Assembly: GCA_963971285.1 (NCBI GenBank)
Contig: OZ020248.1
Span: 8,990,001-9,054,000 of the forward strand
Length of the DNA: 64,000 bases
Source of the DNA: Astropecten irregularis
Lineage: Eukaryota; Echinodermata; Asteroidea; Paxillosida; Astropectinidae
Direction of reading: 5' to 3'
In this document: piece by piece, positions 22,974-34,540 of the stretch
Layout: each line of letters begins with the position of its first letter
Numbering within the stretch: position 1 is the first letter of the stretch
Made by a program: the position numbers and the translations under genes
Notes under the pieces: generated by a model
Told to the model about the DNA's origin: nothing
Seen by the model: the letters and a program-made list of their open reading frames with translations, nothing else
Databases searched by the model: none

Positions 22974-23535
22974 AGTGGAAAGAACAGGAAAATAAATATC
23001 AAAGATGCTCAATTTCAACAGAGATTCACAGGAAGATGGTGTCAAACTGAGAAGTGACTTCTATTCCCAAAGACAAGGTTTTTGTTTTCTTCAAAATGCC
23101 TTTGGGAGCCATTGAAAAGAGCAGCAAGCCCATAATAAGAAGAGATGGTGAAAATACCATTGTTGTCCCCTTTGGTGGAAAACCTAACATTACAATAGCC
23201 ATTGTTAATTACAACATATAAATTATAAAAACAGCACGTGCAACTGTTTGTGTGATCATTTAAAAGTACTACACATAATTATATACATCACGCATTTGTG
23301 AGGAGTTTCCAATTGAAATTCAGCCAAAACTAATGGCTGAATGCAAAAAATGGAAATGCGAAACACAGCAAAATAACTGATATTCCAAACATATTTTCAG
23401 TTCAATGGCCAAAATGTCAAAACCAGAAGATACTGTATACTCCATTTTGCAAAATGCTGGTATTTGATGATGATGTTTTGGCCTTTATAGTATTCAATTC
23501 ATCCAGGATAAATTGCAGTAGGATTTAAATATTGA
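22974..23535. other. Unique intron DNA
   Basis: I see no gene or element. Confidence 0.45.
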
Positions 23536-23858
23536 ATGGTATAATACGTGAAGGTCACAGAACAGCAGTCGCACTTTGCCTAATCAAATGTGTACGTGAA
23601 ATGTAAGCCGGCAAAAATTTGAGCTCACAAGAAAATAGCGATTGAAACCAACATTTTTCTTATGAAACATCAAGAACGGTTTGGATTTTTAACCCTGAGA
23701 TCAAAACTGTTTTTGGTCGTTGTTTTATTTAATTTCTGGATAAATACACCATTTCAGGTGGAAATATTTTAAAGGTATGTTTCTGCCTGCACCATCTTCA
23801 TACTCTTAATATTAAATATGTGAACATTTGTGTTTGGGTACCAATCTTGTACTGTACT
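23536..23858. mobile_element. TTAA MITE subfamily B, inverted copy
   Basis: Contains GAAGGTCACAGAACAGCAG and the inverse of the TGATCTCAGGGTAAGATC block. It ends TGTACTTTTAAG. The left terminus is degraded. Confidence 0.7.
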
Positions 23859-23939
23859 TTTAAGTTGGGCCAAAGAATTTGATGCCTAATACCTTTTTAT
23901 TCATTCAGAGTACACCTATAAACATACGTGTATGTAATC

Positions 23940-24312
23940 CACTCGTGTCGATTTCTTTTCATGATTGGGGGGATGATTGATGATTTTGTGTCCTATGCGA
24001 GGGAGCGAATCGACCGAGCCGGGGACGCTGTGGGAGGTGGGATACCCCCTTCCAAACCAGGCACTTTTTAATAGAAACAGAGTCGAAAAGTCGCATTTTA
24101 GAGCATTTAAAACGATATTCAGAAGAATAAAATTATAGTATAAACTCACTGCGAAGACTAAAAAAACAAAAGGAACATGTAATATTTTTATACAATAAAC
24201 TTGAATGACATTCAACCTCAAAATATTGGGGGGATGATAATACACGCCATCCCCCCCACGTCAAATATTGGGGGGATATATCCCCTCCCCCCCATGATCG
24301 ACACCCATGAGT
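23940..24312. mobile_element. Possible MITE with CACTCGTGTCGAT ends
   Basis: The left arm CACTCGTGTCGATTTC and the right arm, inverse of ACTCATGGGTGTCGATC, are followed inward by ATTGGGGGGAT repeats. No clear target duplication. Confidence 0.5.
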
Positions 24313-24796
24313 ATTGGAATCTAATTGCATCTGTAGCCGATTTACGAAATGTTTTCGAAATATTAGTTTCGTGAAGGAAATGACGCGTAAGTTACACAAC
24401 AAAATATTGCAAATATGCAACATTTGAAGTTTCATGAAATCGGCTGCTGAAACCAGAAATGATAGTGTACAATCATATACAGTACATGTATGTTAAAAAA
24501 TACTAACACTACCATTACTAACATAACATTAGTGGCTCTCAGACTGATCTTCCAGAGCTACATGTTGCAATTTAACTGGGGCACCGACCTTTTCCAACAT
24601 CTGTGAAGTGTATTGGCAGTGTAAATTATTCAGCATCTGATCTACCGCCTTCAAGCAAATTAATCCAATGCAAGCCATTATGTATTTCAAGTACAGAGGA
24701 ACGCCGCTATACCGGACATTTGGCTTTAATCAGTAAGTTACCGGACATGATCCTCAGCTCACAATTTGTGTGTACAAAACAAACTGTGTCGTTTAA

Positions 24797-25155
24797 AGGT
24801 TGTATCATACTTTGGTAAAAGACCAAAACAGAAATGTTCACAGATTTACGTATAACTTACAGGGTATGAAGATGGTGGTGGTAGAAACATACTGTTAAAA
24901 TGTTTCCGCCTGAAATGGTGTATTTATCCAGAAATTAGTAAAACAACGACCGAAAATCTTTTTGATCTTTTAAAAGATCAAAAATAAAAGAGAAAACACT
25001 TTAGAAATACTGTGGCCGTTATTCGCTGTTTTCTCAAAAGGTGGGCAACGTATGGGACTGAAACTTTCACAGATTACTTTCACTGTATCTTCCTTGGTTT
25101 TTCTTTGCCCATGAATCTGTATTTCTTTGACAAAAACCAAAGTATGATGCTACCT
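24797..25155. mobile_element. TTAA MITE, family A
   Basis: Complete copy with TTAA at 24793-24796 and 25156-25159. It preserves the central palindrome CTTTTAAAAGATCAAAAATA. Confidence 0.9.
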
Positions 25156-25483
25156 TTAAGTTGCAATAAATGAACAATCGCTATAACAGACAATCTCAAT
25201 GAATCCCGGTGTGTTTGTTATAGCTGCATTCCACTGTGTAAAAGTACTCAAATGATCACACCAATATTGACATCAAGATTGACAAAACCTATCCATCAAT
25301 TCAAGGGCTTTGATCTGCATCAACGGATCCTTCCAACCCACAATTACACTTCACCGGTAATACTAATTGAGAATGCACATGTTACAAAACTAAACCACTA
25401 AAGCAAGTTTCTCAGCCCATCAAACCATGCATTGTCACCATAAACTATACATTGTCCAAGCACTATCGAATGAAACTTGGAGT

Positions 25484-25670
25484 TTAAAAGATCAAAAAAG
25501 ATCAAAATTGTTTTTGGTCATTGGTTTTTCCTCTTTTCTGCAGAAATACAGCATTTCAGGCAGAACAATTTTAACGATATGTTTCTACCATCATCGTCTA
25601 GGCCTGTATACCTTAAAATCTGTGAAATTTCTGTTTTGGTATGCTACATGTACCAAAGTATGATAGTACC
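25484..25670. mobile_element. TTAA MITE, family A, half copy
   Basis: Only the right half is present, from the AAAAGATCAAAA centre to CCAAAGTATGATAGTACC, followed by TTAA (25671-25674). Confidence 0.8.
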
Positions 25671-25674
25671 TTAA

Positions 25675-27486
25675 ACAATTACAATTAATTTTACCCACAA
25701 GATTCAACAAATTATACATCATCAACGTTGCAAGCTCAGTTTTGGATGGTCAAGTATTTCCCATCACTCTGTATCATGCATGCCTTGGCAAGCTCCAATT
25801 GAATGACTCCAAAATGTAAATCAAATATAAGATGTGTCTCACGTACGTGTAGAAATTAACCTACTTGGGCGAGTATCTAATGAGGTTTAATTAATCCAAA
25901 AGACCAAATTATGCTCTGTCTGACAAAGATTAAACTAGATGATAGTGGGCATAATTTCATTTCCGCTCGGCCAGGAGACTTAGGAGGAGCCCAAAAAGTC
26001 ATCTTCAATATAATGTGGGCAGAGTCAATTGCAGTGACGGATTTTGGAGCGTGAATGGCAATTTCAATACAAATTAGCCCGGCTGTTTAATGGCCGACAT
26101 ACACATATAGTCCGGATATATATACATATATATATATACAACCTACTGGGCTTTGCAATAGCTGTAAACAGACCGGGTCCACATTGTCGGGAAACCAAGA
26201 AGAAGAAAGAGAAGAAAAAAAAAGGCTCCTGGAGGATTTGTCGGTGGAAATTGCCGTTTTTATTAGAAAACCTGCCAGGATACCGAAGGTATCAATATGG
26301 GATTGCTTTGAAATCAGCCATGTACAATATGCCCAAGAGAAAAAAAGAGAATGAAAGAAAAGGTCACATAGTTGAAATAAGAGATGCAGGTAATATGATT
26401 ATTAATTCAACTTATGGTCGACACTGATGAAGAGGAGGACGGAATGGAAATGAGAACATAGATAAATGATGAGTGCATCATAACTCCAGCCAAGAGGCAG
26501 TCAACGGTTTGTATCAAATATTGAGGTATTCCACTGACAGAGAATAATTGATGGAGTCGACAAAGAAATAACTATTCCGGGAGCCAATGTACATACATGT
26601 ACATGTAATGCAGCAAAGCTTAGTCAGTAGGACAAACAGACAAATACAGATGTTCATGGGAAGCAAAAACTTCCAGCACTCCGAAACCTCATCCCCCCCC
26701 CCCCCCCACCCCCACCCGCACCAGAAATCAAATCAACCTGATTTATATCAGCCAACCTCTACTGGTTGTAATTCATGAAATTATCAATTCATCGTTACGA
26801 TCTCCAAAAAAAAAAAAAAAAAAAAAAAAAGGAGAAAATTCCTATGAAGATCAAGAAAGTGCATCTCCGATCACGAGTGCGGGCACAAGTTTGCATGTTT
26901 ATTTGCATTTGATCAAAATTCATCCAATTCAATTGATGTAAATTATGAGTTCATACACTGAAAGAAACCCGGGGAAAAGGAAAAATGCATGAGTGTGTAC
27001 TATCCATTCCTCATTCATAACCTCTTTCAAAATGTCACAGGATCCCGTGATGGATAATGATGTCGGACAGAATGATCTCTCGTTCCAAGAGATCTCTCAA
27101 AAATACTTACAATAATGGACATGATCATAGATAGCATTCTGAAATCCTGTTTATTATGAGACCCGACTCCGGGCAATGTGTACTCATATTGGTATTCATT
27201 TAAAGATAACTTCAAAGCAATTGAAACAAAACAGTGTGGTGATGAAATAAGCCGCCGGAGGTTGTGGAAAAGAATTTGGTTTGGAATCAAATTGGCTTTC
27301 TGGGGTGTCGTAACATTGCAAACCTCAAACTGTTCAAGTTATGATTTTTTTTTGATTTTTTTTTTTTTGGTCATCTTGATATTGTAACTACATGTATATC
27401 AACTGTCTTCTAAAATTTAAGTTACAATGCATGCACATTTACCAAGAGGGACATCAAGTACTTCAGACTGGCTCGGACATCACAAA
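25675..27486. other. Intron DNA with simple repeats
   Basis: Contains a TA-rich run near 26115-26140, purine-rich DNA near 26199-26225, a C-rich tract at 26694-26712 and a pure A run at about 26806-26830. A 127-codon plus-strand frame at 26044-26427 spans these repeats and is not credible as a gene. Confidence 0.5.
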
Positions 27487-27732
27487 TGCCTGAAATGCTG
27501 TATTTATCCAGAAAAGAGTAAAACCAGTGAACAAAATTATTGTTGAGGTCTTTTAAAAATCTAATTTAAAAAAAGAGAAAAGACTTAAGAAATACTGTGG
27601 CCGAGTTTCACTGTTTTCTCAAAAAGTGGGCACCGTATGGGACTGAAATTTTCACAGATGACTAATACTCCTTGATATTTGTGCCAATGAATCTGTATTT
27701 CTTTGACAAAAACCAAAAGTATAATATTACCT
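27487..27732. mobile_element. TTAA MITE, family A, 5'-truncated
   Basis: Starts inside the family at GCCTGAAATGCTGTATTTAT and ends ATAATATTACCT with TTAA at 27733-27736. Confidence 0.8.
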
Positions 27733-28413
27733 TTAACTTCTTTTTATATAAGCTTATAAAACTCATAACATCAAGCAACCATGAAAGTTATCAATATAGG
27801 CCAACAACTTCTCTTCACAAAATGGTATGAACCTGAAACCTCTAAACTCAGACTGCTTGGGAGAATTTAAGAGCTGCTCACTTTGGAAATCCTTTTTTTT
27901 TTTCAAGATTTCAGATTAAAAAAACAAACAAATACAAGCCAACACAACTTCAAGAGAGAATTGTGCCTAGTGAGATATTCAACAATGATGAACTTGTTCC
28001 AGTGTATGTATGCTTTAGATACATCAAGAAGTGGCAGTTCTTGTTCAACTGATTTACTTCTATTTATCCAGCAGCTCAGTACAAGAGGTATTCAAATATA
28101 AACATCGATGGGATGGGTTGGCTATAGGGATGGCAAGCGCCGGTCCCCGCGGTACAAGCACGCATGGATCTCATGTGATCCATACCATGGTGTTGTTTGA
28201 TGACTTATTACGGGATAATTTCAAGCGTAGCGTTGGGTGCTCTCTTACCAGACAATCTGTATGGCCTGTCATTCATATATCATTGTGCTATGATATACAA
28301 AGCTATGCTGAATCAAACACACACCAGATACTGTGATTTCAAGAAATGTCAACTTTGCTAATGGAAGTGCTGGCAATCAGTGGAACAATTACCATGGTAG
28401 GGTAATTACTCAC

Positions 28414-28574
28414 AGGAAGCACTTCACATCATCTTGGATTCTGTGACACACCGAGGCGCTGATGAGGCGATGCAATCGTGATTCTGATACAGCCCCGTCG
28501 TCATCAAGTACGGTTACAAGCCTTCCGTCATGCACGACGTGCTGTTCCTCGGCTATCTCACACACATACAGGAA
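28414..28574 (-). CDS. Candidate exon of unrecognised protein
   Basis: This minus-strand segment is more GC-rich than its surroundings and reads open for 53 codons. It begins FLYVCEIAEEQHVV and continues through VLDDDGAVSESRLHRLI to QDDVKCFL. It is preceded by TTTAACAG, a usable acceptor with a weak pyrimidine tract, and followed by CT|GTGAGTAA, a strong donor. If not spliced, it ends at the TGA inside that donor. Both flanks are AT-rich intron-like DNA. It lies inside the FDXR intron on the same strand, but its phases (0 in, 2 out) do not fit between the two phase-1 FDXR exons. It could be an exon of a nested gene, a cassette exon or a relic. I recognise no domain. Confidence 0.35.
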
Positions 28575-29399
28575 CTGTTAAATGTACACTTACACAATTG
28601 GCCCTTATGAGTGAAACGCTCGTTTTAACACAAAATTGCATGATTGACAGATCTTAATAGCAGATGACAGCATGATGGCTGTTTGTAACAAGTTTACAAA
28701 GTTAAGTTTATTACATTGTAATGCCACTATAACAAACAACATAAATCGTCTGTTATACTGGTCTTAGTCTTACGTTACAATTACATGTACATCAATGTTT
28801 AAAGCACTGTATCTTTTTCAAATGAGCTCCTTTCAAACAAATTAAAAAGTAAAGATGTACACTAAATGAATATTTTGAGAGAATATTTTGAGTTCCGAGG
28901 AAAGAACTTAATTGGGCTTTAAAATTCGTAGTCACTCTCAAACGTTCTTCAAATTGGCAACTTGAATATTGATATTTTCACCTGCTCTCACAAGCACTGG
29001 GTATACAGTTCTCACCCACGTCGGTGAAGGGCAAGCCTAATTTGCATGTTATCTATTTCCCAACAAAAACATTTAACATACATGAACTTGAATATCATTC
29101 AAAAACTGTCAGTGATCATAATCTAACTCTGTGAAGCATGGTAATGTGGGTAAAACATTGAAATAAATGTAAGTGAAGATTGAAAAGGAATAGCCGGACA
29201 GAAAAATGATATAGGACTGAAACATAGTCATCATGCACAACGAATAAACATCTGGTGCAGTCACCACGCAACGTACGAAGTTCATTTCATTTTCCAGCAT
29301 GAAAACAGATTCTCTTTCAAACAAACTCTTATTATAACATTTATGAAACTGTACCCTGCTTAGATCTGAAACAGAAAATGTGATAAAAGGAGGTAGGTT
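28575..29399. other. Intron DNA with an S4 fragment
   Basis: A fragment at 29013-29075 (CCACGTCGGTGAAGGGC and the flank GCCTAATTTGCAT) matches the right end and flank of the 15770-15959 element. Otherwise nothing is recognised. Confidence 0.5.
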
Positions 29400-29510
29400 T
29401 GCGGTGACACCATGTAATCTCTTCGGTGGGAGTGTGTGGTTCTGAGTAGAACCATATCGGTATTATCTCGACATTTCGAACAGTGTGCTCTGTTCGTCCT
29501 CAGGAGAGTG
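29400..29510 (-). repeat. Retroelement end with hammerhead-like fold
   Basis: On the minus strand it reads CTCTCCTGAGGACGAACAG, loop AGCACA, CTGTTCGAAATGTCGAGATA, then an arm GGTTCTACTCAGAACC and ACATGGTGTCACCGC. Its layout matches the copy at 48160-48276. The arrangement (closing stem, CTGA-type core, hairpin, GAAA, short spacer, GTC) is that of hammerhead ribozymes known from Penelope-like elements. Confidence 0.6.
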
Positions 29511-29779
29511 ACTGAAGACTAATTTAGATAATGTAAACAGGATTTTTCCCCTCTCTCTCTCTCCCTCAAAAAGAAAACTAGCTGGCGTTTCAAAACATGT
29601 TTACAAGAAAATTGCATACAAACAATAATGAGACAGAGAAGGCCAAAGTAATTAATTTTCCTCTGAGGCGGCCCGTAGCTACTTCCCCACAGGGCCTGGA
29701 GTGAAATCTTCTTCACTTCAATCATGTCAATGGCCTTGTTATGGTTGCACAAGCAAAACGAGGAGCACCCACAATGTTG

Positions 29780-31310
29780 TTTGTCATGTTGGTAAAATTA
29801 TTGAAAAAGAAGTTCAGGTTCAACTTCTTGATTACCTGAACACTCATGATATGTTTACAACTGATCAATTTGCCTTCCTTAAGAACCACTCCACTCAGTC
29901 ATGCCTACATCGAGTCATTGATGATTTTTATGAAGCTTTTAATGAACGTGAAGTTATTGGTTCTTGCTTTCTTGACATATCAAAATGTTTTGATACCATT
30001 GACCACGAATTATTACTCTTTAAATTACAACAGTATGGTATTTCTGGTACTGTGCTCAAATGGTTTGAAAACTACATTTCCAACAGAAAACAAGTGGTTA
30101 GATGCAATGGTGAAACGTCTAGTCATAATGATATTTCTATTGGCGTACCCCAGGGAAGTGTTCTGGGACCAATCTTATTTTTAATCTATATCAATGACAT
30201 AACTCAAAGTGTTAATTCTGATTGTACATGTAATATATTTGCTGATGATGTTATTATTTACACTACTAGGAGTGATATGAATGATGTTAATCATGTTTTG
30301 CAATGTAACATTGATAGCATTAGTGACTGGTACGAAAGTAATCGTCTTTCTATTAATCCTGATAAAACAAAAATTATGCTTTTAAAATCAAGTCGTGTGA
30401 ATAATGTTGACAAATTGAATATCTCACTTAACAATATTCAACTTGAACAGGTTGACCGAGTAAGGTATTTGGGGGTTGAAGTTGATGAAAATCTCACTTG
30501 GGAATCTCATGCTAGGAATGTTTTGAAATCGGTAGCCTATAAGATTCATTCCCTTGGTCGACTACGTCATGATGTTAACAAAAGTCTTCTTAATACCTTA
30601 TACAAAACAACCATTCAGCCTTGTCTAGACTATGCCAGTTCTGTATGGGGTAACTGCTCAATGACCAATAGGAAGACCCTATATAGACTGCAAAAAAGAG
30701 CTGCCAGGATCGTTGCTAATAACTTTGATTACATTCATTCTCATGGTGATGATATCATGAGAGAACTTTCTTGGCAGACCTTTGAACAAAGGAGGGATTA
30801 TTTTTTAGCTTGTAATGTGTACAAATGTGTTCATGGTATAGCCCCTGACAGACTTTGTAACAATGTTGAGATGTATTTTGATAGGCATGGGTTTAATACA
30901 AGAAACGCCAATTCCCTTAATGTTGTAGTCCCCAAAGTTAATATGGAATGTGTTAAGCAATCTCTCAACTACTCAGGAGCAATTGTATGGAATAATTTAC
31001 CTGCCGAAGTCCAGAATGCGTCCTCTATTGATAGTTTTAAAAATATGTATAAAAAGCTTTACTTTTAATCGATGTACATTCTTTTAAAATATGTGTTTGC
31101 CCTCTATTTTGGTCTTCTTTTGGGGTTCCACGTAGTTGTCGTTATTGTTGTTCTTTACATTTAATTGTCTCCTTTCTTTCATCCTTTTTATAGTTGTTAA
31201 TTGATGTTTTTATTACTTCACAGGACCATGTTGTAAAACAGCCTTTGAGCTGATATTATGTATCCTGTATAAAGATTTTGAAATAAATAATAAGTAAATA
31301 AATAAATAAA
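29780..31310 (+). mobile_element. 5'-truncated non-LTR retrotransposon (CR1/L2/Jockey group)
   Basis: This is the 3' part of a LINE: an open reverse transcriptase frame, a short 3' UTR and a tail of about 30 bp of TAAATAA-type repeats (31281-31310). Element-like sequence begins near 29780, where the translation turns into VGKIIEKEV, the usual start of the RT fingers in this group. The endonuclease and 5' region are missing, as expected for 5' truncation during target-primed reverse transcription. I could not find a convincing target-site duplication. The element is antisense to FDXR. The uninterrupted frame suggests a fairly young insertion. The clade within CR1/L2/Jockey is not resolved. Confidence 0.9.
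29788..31068 (+). CDS. LINE reverse transcriptase, C-terminal part
   Basis: About 425 codons of RNA-directed DNA polymerase from the truncated LINE, with no stop until 31068. Motif A (FLDISKCFDTIDHELL) lies at about 29968-30015, with the first catalytic Asp in LDIS. Motif B (GVPQGSVLGP) is at about 30142-30171 and the catalytic FADD at about 30238-30249. The thumb region follows (RVRYLGVEVDENLTW), then the distal region with RLQKRAARIV, typical of CR1/L2/Jockey-like proteins, and a WNNLPAEVQ block near the C-terminus. The stop-free frame runs back to 29701, but those residues do not resemble RT and are probably host sequence. No start codon can be assigned because the 5' end is lost. Confidence 0.9.
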   Translation, partial: VGKIIEKEVQVQLLDYLNTHDMFTTDQFAFLKNHSTQSCLHRVIDDFYEAFNEREVIGSCFLDISKCFDTIDHELLLFKLQQYGISGTVLKWFENYISNRKQVVRCNGETSSHNDISIGVPQGSVLGPILFLIYINDITQSVNSDCTCNIFADDVIIYTTRSDMNDVNHVLQCNIDSISDWYESNRLSINPDKTKIMLLKSSRVNNVDKLNISLNNIQLEQVDRVRYLGVEVDENLTWESHARNVLKSVAYKIHSLGRLRHDVNKSLLNTLYKTTIQPCLDYASSVWGNCSMTNRKTLYRLQKRAARIVANNFDYIHSHGDDIMRELSWQTFEQRRDYFLACNVYKCVHGIAPDRLCNNVEMYFDRHGFNTRNANSLNVVVPKVNMECVKQSLNYSGAIVWNNLPAEVQNASSIDSFKNMYKKLYF

Positions 31311-31361
31311 AACACCTTACAATTTCCAGAGCACAATGACACATTTGATTGTTGTTTCAGT
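31069..31361 (+). other. LINE 3' UTR, A-rich tail and short spacer before SINE
   Basis: This holds the non-coding end of the LINE. It ends in TGAAATAAATAA and short AAATAA-type repeats at 31281-31310. About 50 bp of unique DNA follows before an S2 SINE begins. Confidence 0.7.
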
Positions 31362-31718
31362 TTTATGCATTGAGGAGTACTGTGACCTACTGGTCGAACT
31401 CAAGATCCTGTGGTCATTCTGCAGATTGTGGGTTCGAATCCAGCCACAGACTAGTGGTGCTTGCGTTCTTGGGCAAGATGCTTTGTCACATATTGCTCCC
31501 CTTCACCCAAGTGTAAATGGGTACCTTGCTGTGTGGGTAGTGGTGGCTTTGTGGTTTGATTAGCCTCTGTGCGCCATATGGTAAGACCATGGGGGCTGTA
31601 TGCTCCCCAAGAAGAGGTGAGATGGTTTCAGGAATGTAATTTATGTACAGGAATAATAATAATGTACAGCGCTTTGATCTTCTTGGAAAGGCCCTTTATA
31701 AATGCCCGTTATTATGAA
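31362..31718 (+). mobile_element. tRNA-derived SINE, family S2, uninterrupted
   Basis: The tRNA-like head has GTGGGTTCGAATCC as box B (near 31430). The body follows with TTCTTGGGCAAGATGCTTTG, CCTCTGTGCGCCATATGG, GATGGTTTCAGGAATG and tail GCGCTTTGATCTTCTTGG, then TTATAAATGCCC. It lies about 50 bp after the LINE tail. It is the reference for the split copy at 12151-13215. Confidence 0.88.
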
Positions 31719-31799
31719 CAATGATGATTTCTGGGTCCATTACTAAATTGATATCAGTTCACAAAGATATGGATTCAAATAAGAAGTGACAGCAGAGAT

Positions 31800-32344
31800 T
31801 TCTACATCAGTCACCTGACAATAAGCAGTGTCACCTAACAATAAGTATTACATCATGCTTTCACTAATCCCTGTCTTCTGATTGGTAGATCTTGATCACA
31901 TGTCACCAAATTAGCCTTGTGAATGGTTACCATTCATAAGAACTTTCGTGGTGAGTTATTCTGCGTTGGGTTGCGCCCGCATTATCATGCGCATGCGGGC
32001 ATGATATAAAACAAATAATGAATGTTTCACATTTATAGAATGATAAAAAAAATTTTCATTCGGTGACAGATAGACTGTCCTGTTCCATTACACTCGGCTT
32101 TGCCTCGTGAAATGAAAGAGTCCATGTCACCTCATGAAATTATTCTACTCATAAACATTCATTATTTGTATACTGTCACATGACAATAAGCACTGTCACC
32201 AGGCAGTAAATGCTGTCACCTGCCAATAAGCACTGTCATTTTATAATGAGCATCTGACAATGAGTACTGTCACCTGACAACAAGCACTGTCACCAGGCAG
32301 TAAATGCTGTCACCTGACAATAAGCACTGTCACCAGGCTGTAAA
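31800..32344 (+). repeat. Degenerate CACTGTCACCTGACAATAAG array, left part
   Basis: Degenerate units of about 20 bp, clearest from 32165 to 32340 and with outliers near 31814. The array is split by the element at 32345-32863 and resumes at 32864-32990. Confidence 0.8.
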
Positions 32345-32863
32345 GGGGCCGTCCATAAAGTACGTACGCACGAAATGCCGACTTATTTGACCCCCCCCCC
32401 CCCCTCCCCCTCTGTACGCATGGCGTACGCATTGGTCCCAACCCCCCCTCCCCTCCTGTACGCATACGCATTCCACATTAGGTTTTTCACTTCTCGTGGT
32501 CCCTTGCTTTAGCATCATTAAAATGTCACCGTAATCCGGGCCGGTACCGTATTAATTGGGACGTCACTTTCAAATTCTGATATGAATGACTAAAGTTTAA
32601 CAGGTTTTTATACATTTACAGATGGATTTTACTATTTTTTATCATGTTGAATAAGAAAAAAAGGGAAAAAAACAAAACAATCCCGGTGCTTTTCCACGTT
32701 TTTTACCTCTCTTTTCGCGCGATAATGCTATGCAAATTTTTCGTTTGCGTACGGTACGCATTGGCCTTAACCCCCCCCCCCCCTCCCCCCTGTACGCATG
32801 GCGTACGCATCGGTAACAACCCCCCTCCCCCCCTTCGTGCGTACGTACTTTATGGACGGCCCC
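32345..32863. mobile_element. Foldback element, 519 bp, GGGGCCGTCC ends
   Basis: Ends GGGGCCGTCCATAAAGTACG and its inverse, extending to GTACGCAC. Flanking AAA on both sides may be a 3-bp TSD. The interior holds several GTACGCATGGCGTACGCAT modules separated by C-rich tracts. It interrupts a tandem array. Confidence 0.85.
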
Positions 32864-32990
32864 AAACACTGTCACTTGATATTAAGCACCTGTCACCGTG
32901 ACCACAAGGTGACAGTACTTATTACACTGACAATTTGTCACCAGACTAAAAGCACTGTCACCTGACGATAGACCTAAGTCCTGTCCCTTG
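32864..32990 (+). repeat. CACTGTCACCTGACAATAAG array, right part
   Basis: Continuation of the array with more diverged units such as AAGCACCTGTCACC and AGCACTGTCACCTGACGAT. Confidence 0.75.
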
Positions 32991-33632
32991 GCAAGATGTC
33001 CTTCACAATAATTCACAAATACATTATTTCATATACATTACTGGATTGCACGCTGCAGTCATAAATTATGTAATTCTTAATCCATTTTGTGACAAATGGC
33101 AATGCAATTCACGAACACTTGTTGCCAAAAATAGCTCCTGGTAAGTGGTGCGACCTTATGAATTACTTCAATGGAAAATGGGTGAATTCATGAATATTTG
33201 ATCTAGATTCATTGTCCATGGCCTGATGTAAAGATGTATGAAATGTGACCACATAATTAACGTGGCCCACCATGGAAAAAATGTATCCTTCAAGAAATAT
33301 ACTGTATGTATATACATAAAGACAATTTTACAATAGAGAGCAATGCCAGCAAACTTGTGGTGTTATTCTCCACAAAATATTTAAATGTGTTACATGAATC
33401 TTACTACTTCATTTGTGTGTAGATGGTTTAGCTGACTCCATTGGCATAAAAGATGCAGTTAAAAGCTTTCAAAGTCACTTCTCTGGAGAGTAAATTTCCT
33501 CCAATCCGATCAAGTTCAGACTTGTTGCTGGCACATGTAGTAGAACAGACACGGATCATGCACACATGAGCTGTCACATCGCCGATATCTCAATTTTCCC
33601 TACTACATGTACAACTAAACACGTAACGTACA
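32991..33632. other. Unique intron DNA
   Basis: I see no gene or element. Confidence 0.45.
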
Positions 33633-33875
33633 GGGGCCAATTTCATAAAACTGTTAAGCACAAAAAATGTGCTTAGCACAAAAATGTCTCGCCCTATAAA
33701 ACAAAACCAACATTGGAAATTCCATTTGATATTCATGGTCAGCGAACAACAGCCAAAGAACAATCACAAATGATACACAACACATGGAAATGTGGTTGTT
33801 AACCCTGTTTTTATTAAGACATAAATGTCATGCTTAGCACATTTTCGTGCTAAGGAGCTCTATGAAATTGGCCCC
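33633..33875. mobile_element. GGGGCCAATTTCA foldback, body type 1
   Basis: Complete 243-bp copy, GGGGCCAATTTCATAAAACT to GAAATTGGCCCC, highly similar to 5450-5690. Confidence 0.9.
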
Positions 33876-34397
33876 TGGGGACAGATCACAGCGTCACGGT
33901 CTAGCTCTACACGTACACATACAAGGCCTATATCTATTCAACAGGAACCACTACCGTGCATCATAATTTGGCTGGTTCATGCCAAAGTCATTCGTTCTGC
34001 TCCTGTCAAAATGTATTGATTTCGTTCATGTAATAAATTTTAAACGCCGACTGAACACTGCGTGAACGTGGTCAGCACGTAGTATAGCCAGCACTGCTGA
34101 CCTGGTTTTCAAGTGCCCGTCATTGTTTTGTCATCGGGTGTGAAATTGAGTGTTTCACGAGCACTTCAAAACAGCATTTTGTGAATTGGTTTTAAAAAAA
34201 AAATAATGAATGACTTCACATTCATCCTGATGACATCCATAGACGACGGATGTGCGCAGCATATTCCAGCAGCCCTAATTATTCATTACAGAGCTACGGA
34301 TGACACTTCGTAAATGGTTCATGGTATAGGGTCGTCTTTATTCAAGCTTCAGTAGCTACTTTAGTTGAGCCATTTTGACATCTAATATAGGCATGTA

Positions 34398-34540
34398 ATA
34401 GCACTACTCACTTGCGCTAAAAATAGCACCGAACCTCAGACAAACATCGCAACCGGCCATGCAAACGTGTGGTGAGTGGGGGTGTGTGTGCGCGTGCATG
34501 CATGGTGTGACGTCATTAGTGCAGAACGCTATCTAAGACA
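34398..34540 (+). mobile_element. CRE-bearing MITE, family D, diverged
   Basis: Matches the inverse of 40822-41000: CACTTGCGCTAAAAATAGCA, CTCAGACAAACAT, CCATGCAAACGTGT and TGTGACGTCATTAGTGCAG. The perfect octamer TGACGTCA lies near the right end. Confidence 0.75.

Noticed and set aside
26044-26427. 127-codon plus-strand open frame
   Set aside because: It spans a TA repeat and a purine-rich run, with lysine-rich and tyrosine/isoleucine low-complexity peptide.
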